DNA of 37,977 nt from a virus, in IMG/VR virus record IMGVR_UViG_3300044825_001142, positions 1-37,977 of that record; one strand, 5' to 3'. Under the pieces are notes generated by a model that was not told the origin of the DNA, did no database searches, and saw only the letters and a program-made list of their open reading frames with translations. Below, one piece after another: positions 21,461 to 28,398 of this stretch. How positions within the stretch are numbered: position 1 is the stretch's first letter; the number at the start of each line of letters is the position of its first letter. The translations under genes and the position numbers were made by a program.

Positions 21461-22734
21461 TATTCAACCCTTTCCCAATTGTTTCGATCTGCAGGGTCGC
21501 CGCCTTTGAAACGGTATCCCTGTACCACTTCTCCGGCTTTTGGCGCAGCGACAGTAGGTCTTGCCGCTACCGGAGGAACAGGAATCAATCCCTGCCGTTG
21601 GCCAGCTTCAGCCAGTGCCGGAAAGATACGCTGCTCATTAGATATATCATCTTTCATGCCGCGCTCAAGAGTTTGCAACTTTGTGACTAAAGCTCTTGCG
21701 CTATCTCCCGGTTGTGGCACCGCACCATACTGTCGTAATTGCTCATAAGCTGTAACAGCCAAGCCTGACTCAGTACGGTAAACCTCATTTCTGAATCGTT
21801 TTGCAAGTATTAAAAATGCACGGATGTCTTCAGGAATGTTTTTCTGCAGAATTTGGTCTGCAATTGGGCTTTGTTCTTGAGCAAAAGCCAGCGCACGGTA
21901 TTCATCAACTTTCTTTGCAAACTCAGGGTCTTTAAGCTGATCTTGCATTTGTCTGGCATAAGTAGACAAGCGCATCTTCATTAGATGTTTGTTTACAAGG
22001 TCAACGCCGGGCTTCAAATCGCTGCTTTTGCCTGCAGCTTTTGACAATGCAATATCTAACTGGTCGCCAGCTTTCATTGCATTTTTAATAACTTCTAAAG
22101 CACCGTTGAAATCTTGCTGTCGCACCTTAGATAGAGCTACGCCGTCTTGCAGTAACGGGTCTAACTCTTTGGCTTTTGCCAAAGCAGCGCCTTTATCGGT
22201 AGAAAGCAGGTCTATAACTTGGGTTAATTTTTCCCTAGCCAAACCAAGATTGTCTTTCCACGCTTGAATATCGCGCTCAAATTGTTTTACTTCCCGGTCA
22301 TAAAGCTGTTGCCGACCCTCTCTGGCACCCTTGCTAAAGCTAGAAATGCTCCGCAAACCTGCTCTAGCCCTGCCACCTCCAGCAATAGCGCCAACAAGGG
22401 CGGTCAAAGTAGCAAGCTCACCAGCCGACTTAGCGTCAAATTCTGTTGGGTTAAATATCGGGCGAGCTTCTAAACCAGCCTGATACTCTTCTGTTGCCCT
22501 ACGCCGTCCGGTTGCAAAATCTTGTTCGGCGGCAGTTTCTGCCTGTGCTTTTCTGCGTCTGAAGCCTGTTTCTGTTGCAGCGCCAATTTCTCGCTCGGTA
22601 GACAAGCCGCGCATAACCGGCTCAAGCTCCTTAGAAGCTATATCAGCCCTTGATTGCACATCTTGGGCTGAGCCAATTCTGCTTATAGAAGCAAACGGAT
22701 CAATTGGTTCGTTTAAGGTTTGACTAAGAGCCAT
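21460..22734 (-). CDS. Internal virion protein, helical
   Basis: This is a 424-residue, largely alpha-helical Ala/Glu/Lys/Gln-rich protein with a short Gly/Ala hydrophobic stretch (ATLTALVGAIAGGGRARAG at about 108-126) and long helices at about 130-330. The C-terminus is Pro/Ala-rich, ending NNWERVE. It is joined by TAATG overlap to the next gene. It is probably an ejection protein acting with its neighbours. No homology is recognised by eye. Confidence 0.65.
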   Translation of the reverse strand: MALSQTLNEPIDPFASISRIGSAQDVQSRADIASKELEPVMRGLSTEREIGAATETGFRRRKAQAETAAEQDFATGRRRATEEYQAGLEARPIFNPTEFDAKSAGELATLTALVGAIAGGGRARAGLRSISSFSKGAREGRQQLYDREVKQFERDIQAWKDNLGLAREKLTQVIDLLSTDKGAALAKAKELDPLLQDGVALSKVRQQDFNGALEVIKNAMKAGDQLDIALSKAAGKSSDLKPGVDLVNKHLMKMRLSTYARQMQDQLKDPEFAKKVDEYRALAFAQEQSPIADQILQKNIPEDIRAFLILAKRFRNEVYRTESGLAVTAYEQLRQYGAVPQPGDSARALVTKLQTLERGMKDDISNEQRIFPALAEAGQRQGLIPVPPVAARPTVAAPKAGEVVQGYRFKGGDPADRNNWERVE

Positions 22735-22736
22735 TC

Positions 22737-23849
22737 TTAACCCCTTGGTAATTCAGGACGGCGGGTAATTTCTTGATCTGCTGGCCTAGCCTGTGGTTGT
22801 GGCCTTGGCTGGGTGGGCGCTTGTTGCCTCTGTCCTCCGGCAGAAACGTCCATTGCAATGTTGCCAAAGATGTCAGCCAGAAGATCGTCAGCCTCTCGGT
22901 CTGCGGCCAATTGAGCTTTGATTGCTGCCTCATCGTAGGCATTGGCAAGGTTCAAGAGCTTAAGCGAGTTAGCCAAATTAGTCTGTAATAGGTCAGCTTT
23001 GGTACGCTGTGCAACATTCGACAGCATGGCTTCTTGTGTCCCTGTGGTTACTCCACGGCCAGCAGCAGCTTGACGGCTGCGGGCAATGCTAGCCTCTAAC
23101 TGCCTTGCCTGCTGCGGGGTCAAGTTTCCAGCCAAAGCCTGTTGCCTTAAATTCTCACCTTCAGCCCTCATTGGCGCTCCAAGCGCTCTTAGTCTTTCTG
23201 CGTCCCGTGCCGTTTGACGGCGCATACGGGAGGCTTGCAGCGCCCCAATCAAACCTTGAGCGCCATAACCAACCAGCCTTGGGTTTTCTCTGGCAAACTG
23301 AGCTAGCCGATCTGCTGTTGTTGGGCCAGCACCAGTGAATCTTTCCACATCCGCAGCGGGAGCACCTCTTACATCCTCTGGGCGCACTTCTGGAGCAAAC
23401 CGTCCGGGGCCAAAGCCAATGTCATAAGGGCTAATCTCTTGCCGAGTTTCGACATTAGCAGTCGGCATAAACCGTTCTTGTATGTCTACTTGGGTTGGCT
23501 CTGTATATGTGTATGTCCGGGTGGCTGGGTCATAAACCGAACCTTCACGGATTGGTTCCATTGTGTAAAAACCGCCTTCAGGATCAAAATAAGACCCCTC
23601 TGGAGCGCCATAAAAACCTCCAACCTGACGGTCTGCATCAGCGCTAGTCTGATCGCCATAGATGTCTAAAAACTCCGGCAGTCCGGTCATCGGATTAGTG
23701 GTTCCAGCGCCACCTTGCTCAAGAAGCATTTGCGCTTCCTCTGGCGTAATGTGAGCTAGCACGGTATCCCGGCCACGGCCCATCTGACGCAACATCTCTG
23801 CTAGGTCAGCAGCAGAGCCAATACCACCCATTCCGGTTATTGATTTCAT
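22737..23849 (-). CDS. Internal virion protein, Arg/Gln/Ala-rich
   Basis: This is a 370-residue protein. The first half is Gly/Pro/Tyr-rich (GGFYGAPEGSYFDPEGGFYT), the second half is an Ala/Arg/Gln helix (about 190-320), and the end is Pro/Gln-rich. An RQLEASIARSRQAAAGRGV-type helix is typical of ejection proteins in environmental short-tailed phages, as I recall. It overlaps the 716-residue gene by ATGA. It would be packaged in the head and released with DNA. Confidence 0.65.
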   Translation of the reverse strand: MKSITGMGGIGSAADLAEMLRQMGRGRDTVLAHITPEEAQMLLEQGGAGTTNPMTGLPEFLDIYGDQTSADADRQVGGFYGAPEGSYFDPEGGFYTMEPIREGSVYDPATRTYTYTEPTQVDIQERFMPTANVETRQEISPYDIGFGPGRFAPEVRPEDVRGAPAADVERFTGAGPTTADRLAQFARENPRLVGYGAQGLIGALQASRMRRQTARDAERLRALGAPMRAEGENLRQQALAGNLTPQQARQLEASIARSRQAAAGRGVTTGTQEAMLSNVAQRTKADLLQTNLANSLKLLNLANAYDEAAIKAQLAADREADDLLADIFGNIAMDVSAGGQRQQAPTQPRPQPQARPADQEITRRPELPRG

Positions 23850-25996
23850 AATCCTAGCGCCCTTCTCAGACGTAGTGAACGGCGGTTCCAGATCGCTCTT
23901 TGCTGATCTTCGTCACCACCAAATAACGGTTTCTTGGCTCCCAAGATACCGGCCAATGCTTCTCCTGTAACGCGAGGCGATACAGTACTTACAAACCTTT
24001 GCTCTGGTGTACGCAGCGTAACAGTAGTAGAAATCCCGCCTCCGGGCGTTGTAGTGGTTTCTTCCCTAACCCCGCCGCCTTCTCCAACGCCACCTCCGGT
24101 TCCACCGCCCGTACCGCCGCCAGTGCCGTCACCCATGCCCGGGCCTTGGCCGCTACCGATACCTTCTCCTTCTCCAGTTCCGGCACCACCGCCTGTCCCG
24201 GTTCCAGTGCCTGCGCCTGTTCCGGTTCCACCACCAGTTCCAGTTCCGGTGCTAGTACCGCCACCTGTACCTCCAGTGCCGCCCGTTCCTCCGGTGCCTG
24301 TTGTCCTATCAACATCACCGATGATGCCGGTCAGTTCTTCTTCTTTAATTCTTTCTACAGAGCCACGGCCACGTTCAGCCACTTCTTTAGCTCTTTCGTA
24401 CTGGCTAATTAAAGCTGAAATCTCAGCGTCAATACGCGACATGGTTTCGCCGCTAATGCGGCCAGCCAAGCGCTCTTGCTGTGACTTAATAAATTGCTCA
24501 CGGGCTCTAGCAGCTTGAGCGTCAGACTCAGCCTGTTCAATTTCGTCAAGAAATTTTTGTACTTGATCGCTAACTTCCCGGTCTGATCCGGGCGTTCCAC
24601 CTCCACCACCTCCACCACCGCCACCTCCGCGCTCTCCTGTGAGTTTTGATGGGTCAAATTTGCCGCTAGAAATGTCAGCTTGTGTGGTTTCAGTGAGCTT
24701 TAGATCGCCAGTGGATGTAATTGTTGGGTAAAAAACTTGGTCTGTAGTATCAGACTTGAGGGCGATATTTCCGTTAGGCAAAACAACAGCCGTGTAAACC
24801 TTGTCAAAAATAAAGTATTTTTGATCTCCAGTAGCCGCATCGCTGCCAAAAAATGAAAAAGGCAGCACTCCACCTTCGCTTTGTGCATAGCCACCGCCAC
24901 CCACAACAGCTTCATACGGCCCTGCTTCACCACCTCCGAATTGTCTTAGGTCAGCTATACGTGTAAATGATGTTTCTCTTGGTTGGCCATCTACAGAAAT
25001 AACACGCGACTCTATATCTTCAGGTCTTAGTGCTGTGTAATCTCGACGATTTTCAGGAACCTGACCTACAACCTCTCCGGTTTCTTTGTCAACAATGTTG
25101 AAATTTTCATCTACACGGAAAAACTCAAGCTCTTGACCGACTTGGAATGTTTCTACTGGTGGGCCTTCAGAAACAGCGTCAGTACGTATGCCTGTATCAA
25201 CACCGGCAACTTGTGTGCCACCACCTGACGGCACTCCACCGCCGTCGTAGGTGAACCCACCACCACCGCCAGTATCTGCTACAGCACCACCACCACCTGT
25301 TGTTACTACGTTATAACCTTCTGGGTCGCCATATCCATAATCGGGGTCTAACCAGAATCTATCGCGGCTCCCGCCGCTAGCTACGATTTCGTTTCTAATA
25401 TCGGTTCTAATATCTCCACCAGTAGCAGCATAATTATTAGCTAAACTGTTTGCTGCTGTATATCCAGCGTTTATTAAAATATCTACACCATTTCGCTCCA
25501 GTAATACATCTCTTGTAACACTAGCAGCTATAGAACCAGCAGTATTCCCATACTGGTTAGCCACTGTGCCACCGACTGTAGAGGCAACACCACCAACTAC
25601 GCCAGCTTTTAAAATGTCCTCACCGCTGCCGCCAGCAGCAGCAGTAGACACAACGGAGGCTGCAGCAGCGCCAGCAGCAGCAGACCCAGTGGCTGCAGTT
25701 ACTCCAGCATTGACTTGTCCAGCAACATATACAGTGGCAGCAGATTTAAGAGCGTCTTCGACGCTTCCACCGTTGGCAAGTGTATTGGCTCCAGCAGCTA
25801 CCGGGGGAGGAACTCCAGCAGCAATAAGGACGATAGCTACGCCATAGTCTTCAACAACTGTCTCAACTACATTGCCAATATCTTCAGCGACCTCGACAAC
25901 AGCATCACCAATATCTTCAACGGCATCGCCAACTGATTCAACTACATCAACTACAGCCTCGCCAACATCTTCAACAAAATCTGCTGCTGCACCCAT
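23846..25996 (-). CDS. Membrane-active ejection-type virion protein with Gly/Thr low-complexity tract
   Basis: This is a 716-residue protein. Residues about 6-50 are short acidic amphipathic repeats (DFVEDVGEAVVDVVESVGDA) leading to a hydrophobic stretch (GVAIVLIAAGVPPPVAAGA). An Ala/Gly-rich membrane-like domain and a globular middle follow, then an 11-glycine run, a charged helix (about 480-560), and a long Gly/Thr-only region. The C-terminus is basic (RSLRLRRALGL). The design suggests insertion into host membranes during DNA entry. It is coupled at both ends (TAATG, ATGA). Confidence 0.7.
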   Translation of the reverse strand: MGAAADFVEDVGEAVVDVVESVGDAVEDIGDAVVEVAEDIGNVVETVVEDYGVAIVLIAAGVPPPVAAGANTLANGGSVEDALKSAATVYVAGQVNAGVTAATGSAAAGAAAASVVSTAAAGGSGEDILKAGVVGGVASTVGGTVANQYGNTAGSIAASVTRDVLLERNGVDILINAGYTAANSLANNYAATGGDIRTDIRNEIVASGGSRDRFWLDPDYGYGDPEGYNVVTTGGGGAVADTGGGGGFTYDGGGVPSGGGTQVAGVDTGIRTDAVSEGPPVETFQVGQELEFFRVDENFNIVDKETGEVVGQVPENRRDYTALRPEDIESRVISVDGQPRETSFTRIADLRQFGGGEAGPYEAVVGGGGYAQSEGGVLPFSFFGSDAATGDQKYFIFDKVYTAVVLPNGNIALKSDTTDQVFYPTITSTGDLKLTETTQADISSGKFDPSKLTGERGGGGGGGGGGGTPGSDREVSDQVQKFLDEIEQAESDAQAARAREQFIKSQQERLAGRISGETMSRIDAEISALISQYERAKEVAERGRGSVERIKEEELTGIIGDVDRTTGTGGTGGTGGTGGGTSTGTGTGGGTGTGAGTGTGTGGGAGTGEGEGIGSGQGPGMGDGTGGGTGGGTGGGVGEGGGVREETTTTPGGGISTTVTLRTPEQRFVSTVSPRVTGEALAGILGAKKPLFGGDEDQQRAIWNRRSLRLRRALGL

Positions 25997-26448
25997 TATG
26001 CGCTCCCCTCTCTGCGCGGCCCCAGAGCAAAAGTGACTTGATATTTGCCATTTCGTGTTTCTTGCACCTTGTAGCCCATGTTTGGTCTAGGAGGATTCTT
26101 GGCTATTTCACGGAATATCTGTAAAAATGATGGTTGACTAAACTGAGTTACTAAAACATCAAACCCAAGAGCATAGGCAACCTCAGTAAATCTCTTGCTG
26201 CTTTCAAGAAAGTTTTGGGCAGTATCGGCGTTGAGCGCTCGCATGTACCCATTACGGCCTCTTCCCTTGTCAATAATAAATAAGGTGTTCCCATAGACCA
26301 TGTGCGTCACTCGCGGGTCAGACATTTCCGCAGTCAAACGCACTGTAAGTTCTTTGGTGTCGTAGGGTGAGTCAGTTTGGAAGCCAGCAATACGGATAAT
26401 GTCTCCGATTTTTAATTGCTGCTCCTTGCTATCGACTGCCTGCATCAC
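25996..26448 (-). CDS. GNAT-like protein preceding the ejection proteins
   Basis: This is a 150-residue protein with the beta-alpha order of a GNAT fold: HMVYGNTLFIIDKG strands, a helix through AQNFLESSKRFTEVAYALGF, DVLVTQF, then FLQIFREIAKN and a final beta pair (GYKVQET, YQVTFALG). The canonical acetyl-CoA R/Q-x-x-G-x-G/A loop is not obvious. A GNAT-like protein in front of the ejection genes also occurs in T7 (gp13), so a virion-assembly role is the conservative reading. ATGA coupling to a ketosynthase and ACP raises the alternative of an acyltransferase. Confidence 0.55.
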   Translation of the reverse strand: MMQAVDSKEQQLKIGDIIRIAGFQTDSPYDTKELTVRLTAEMSDPRVTHMVYGNTLFIIDKGRGRNGYMRALNADTAQNFLESSKRFTEVAYALGFDVLVTQFSQPSFLQIFREIAKNPPRPNMGYKVQETRNGKYQVTFALGPRREGSA

Positions 26449-27545
26449 GCCCCCATAGGCTTAAAGACAGCGGCTGAGTAGATATTGCCCATGCCCGCTG
26501 CCAAACTCAAAACTAGCCCCTTGGGTGCCTCAACCGGGGCCGACAGAAATTGATGGTCAGTCTCGGTGCGATTGGGTATTTCAGGCACAAACCCATTTAC
26601 CATATTTTCCATCAGTAATAGCGTTTCTAGCAACCCCGACGCACCCATTGTGTGCCCTATTTTTGGTTTAAAACTGGTGGCTACAAACCGATCATTTAGG
26701 CCAGCCAGCGCGGCCCTCTCAGCCTCATTATTTGACCTTGTGCCGGTGCCATGAGTCTTGACTACGGCTATGTCATCCGGGTCGATTTGACCGTTTTTAA
26801 GGCATCCGGCCATAGCTTTCTTAAATCCCTCGCCTGCGGCGTTTTGGCCAATGGCATTGGTTGAAACCTCTGAGCTATTCCATGCTTGTTGCAGCGCACC
26901 AATCGTGTTTTCTTGGGGAGCGTCCTCAAACACCGCCAAAACGGCACCCTGTCCAACATGAAAACCGTAGTTTTTGCTGTCAAAAGCGCTTGGCAGCACC
27001 CCGTTTTCCTCTTCTTGAGGACTCAAAATAGCCTTGGCCTCGCCAAAAAACTCTAAAACAGAGTTAGAAACAGCGTCTTCAACTCCCAAAACCACCACTC
27101 GATCAAAACCGTAGTGGGTCATCAGAGTCTGTACGTCGAACATGACCTTGAGGCTAGAGGCGCAGGCAGAAGCGTCCGTTTGCACTAGGTCAGTAATACC
27201 CATCTGCTGCGCTATGCGACCTGCATACACCTGAGTCAACGTAAATGGCAGAAACTTGTAAACGTATGAAAGTTGGTTGTTTTTAATCTTGCGCGGATTG
27301 ATACCGGCAAAGTGTTGATTGCCTCCAGCTAGGACAAACGCCTGCTTAGTCTTAGGGTTTTCCCTAATATAAGAAATTATTTGGGGGGTGAGCACCATTT
27401 CCGCTAGCTTGTGAGGCGCATAGGCCAGCCCGGAGTCTTTTCTGGCGTATGTAGCGGGGAAAAAATGGCATTTTTGAGGGAAAAGTAGGTCATTAAATAG
27501 CGTTTTCTCCTCGGTAAACGCTACTTTGTAATGGTTGATAAACAT
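26445..27545 (-). CDS. Beta-ketoacyl-ACP synthase (KAS I/II, FabF-like)
   Basis: This is a 366-residue thiolase-fold enzyme with all catalytic residues of KAS I/II. Cys128 is in TDASACASSLKVM, His265 in VVKTHGTGTRSNNEAE, and Lys293 and His298 in SFKPKIGHTMGASG. The usual reaction condenses an acyl chain with malonyl-ACP. It is shorter than FabF (about 410), mainly at the N-terminus, which is atypical (MFINHYKVAFTEEKTLF). It follows the ACP gene by TAATG and overlaps the GNAT-like gene by ATGA. No reductase or dehydratase is present, so it must use host intermediates. Clearly a ketosynthase; substrate unknown. Confidence 0.93.
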   Translation of the reverse strand: MFINHYKVAFTEEKTLFNDLLFPQKCHFFPATYARKDSGLAYAPHKLAEMVLTPQIISYIRENPKTKQAFVLAGGNQHFAGINPRKIKNNQLSYVYKFLPFTLTQVYAGRIAQQMGITDLVQTDASACASSLKVMFDVQTLMTHYGFDRVVVLGVEDAVSNSVLEFFGEAKAILSPQEEENGVLPSAFDSKNYGFHVGQGAVLAVFEDAPQENTIGALQQAWNSSEVSTNAIGQNAAGEGFKKAMAGCLKNGQIDPDDIAVVKTHGTGTRSNNEAERAALAGLNDRFVATSFKPKIGHTMGASGLLETLLLMENMVNGFVPEIPNRTETDHQFLSAPVEAPKGLVLSLAAGMGNIYSAAVFKPMGA

Positions 27546-27826
27546 TATTTGACGCTGGCTAAAGCGGTTTCAACCGATTCAGGCTCTTTGGTCTTGTGTT
27601 GATCGACAAAAGCCTTTAATTCAGCCGGAGTCTTGACCTGCATAGTCTTGCCAATCTCCTCCGGTATGCCGTAGATGTCGCACATGTACAAAGCAATGAT
27701 TAGCAGGTCTAGGCTGTCCACGTTCATCTCTTCAAACGTGCCATCCCACGTTGGCGGCGCAAGCGCCTCTGAGTGCAAAGGCTTGGCCAGCTTGCCAACC
27801 TCATGCAGCAACTCTAAAAAGTCCAT
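27545..27826 (-). CDS. Acyl carrier protein
   Basis: This is a 93-residue acidic helical protein with the phosphopantetheine attachment site NVDSLDLL (Ser38). Helix II follows (DLLIIALYMCDIYGI) and then an EEIGKTMQVKTPAELKAFVDQ segment matching ACP helices III and IV. The start at 27826 has the ATAAGGGGCTAAAT leader. The protein ends with a 15-residue extension. It directly precedes and is coupled to the ketosynthase, the likely partner. A host phosphopantetheinyl transferase would be needed; none is seen here. Confidence 0.9.
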   Translation of the reverse strand: MDFLELLHEVGKLAKPLHSEALAPPTWDGTFEEMNVDSLDLLIIALYMCDIYGIPEEIGKTMQVKTPAELKAFVDQHKTKEPESVETALASVK

Positions 27827-27836
27827 ATTTAGCCCC

Positions 27837-28178
27837 TTATGTCACACCTAAACTACGTGCTATCTGCTCATGGATCAATAGGTGTGTGTTAATCCAATCA
27901 TAAAAGTCATCCTCTTGGTTCCAATCCGTATCCAGCAAGTTAAACGGGTTGTCCAAGTCTAGAATGGTAGCAAACGCCTGATGCTCAATTTGGTGGATTT
28001 GGAGCCAATCGTCAAGGTCTTCAACGTCTGCGTCGATCAACGGGTAGCGCGGAACGATGAACCCAAGGTCGATCAATCGCTCGGCAAAAGCCTGATGCTG
28101 CACCCCGTTTTCAAACAAAAACTCTTTAAGACTGTCCGGGTCACCAAACCGCACTTGCGCTAGTGACTCAAAGTTCAT
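27837..28178 (-). CDS. Protein with three tandem W-x3-H-x3-H repeats, beside the ACP gene
   Basis: This 113-residue protein contains three aligned 19-residue repeats at 17-35, 55-73 and 92-110. Each has an aromatic at position 4 (F20, W58, W95) and a His at position 12 (H28, H66, H103), mostly with A-F/I-A following (HQAFA, HQAFA, HEQIA). A second His at position 8 occurs in the last two. The period is about 38 residues. It lies 10 bases before the ACP gene and overlaps the previous gene by ATGA. I recall similar W..H..H proteins in environmental phages, without function; metal or heme binding is conceivable. Confidence 0.65.
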   Translation of the reverse strand: MNFESLAQVRFGDPDSLKEFLFENGVQHQAFAERLIDLGFIVPRYPLIDADVEDLDDWLQIHQIEHQAFATILDLDNPFNLLDTDWNQEDDFYDWINTHLLIHEQIARSLGVT

Positions 28179-28396
28179 TTATCTACTTTAGAGTCCAGCT
28201 TGTCAAAGATACGGCCAAGCATGCCTTTGATTTCGGCTATGTCAGTCTTGTAGTCGTCCTTGGTAACGTACTGCAACGGCATGTCAGCAATCCGGTCTTC
28301 GATCTTAATGATTGATCGAGACAGGCTATTGAGAATCCATCCCCCAAAACCACCTGCCAGCGCTATAGCGACATTGATAATCGTTTGCGTTTCCAT
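28175..28396 (-). CDS. Small membrane-anchored coiled-coil protein
   Basis: This is a 73-residue protein with one N-terminal hydrophobic helix (IINVAIALAGGFGGWILNSL) and a charged, helical remainder (DDYKTDIAEIKGMLGRIFDK). The METQTIINVAI-GG-GGW pattern recurs in small phage proteins that I have seen called holin- or spanin-like, though it lies far from the endolysin here. It is ATGA-coupled to the histidine-repeat gene. Role uncertain. Confidence 0.6.
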   Translation of the reverse strand: METQTIINVAIALAGGFGGWILNSLSRSIIKIEDRIADMPLQYVTKDDYKTDIAEIKGMLGRIFDKLDSKVDK

Positions 28397-28398
28397 GA

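Noticed and set aside
23934-24518. Long plus-strand frame rich in Pro/Val opposite the ejection protein
   Set aside because: It is the mirror of the Gly/Thr low-complexity tract (GGN codons read as CCN on the other strand). It has no ribosome site and no domain, and lies inside a well-supported gene.
25996-26448. Reading the GNAT-like protein as a LuxI-type signal synthase
   Set aside because: The conserved LuxI residues are not visible and a T7 gp13-like virion role explains the position equally well. Only a general acyl-transfer hypothesis is kept.
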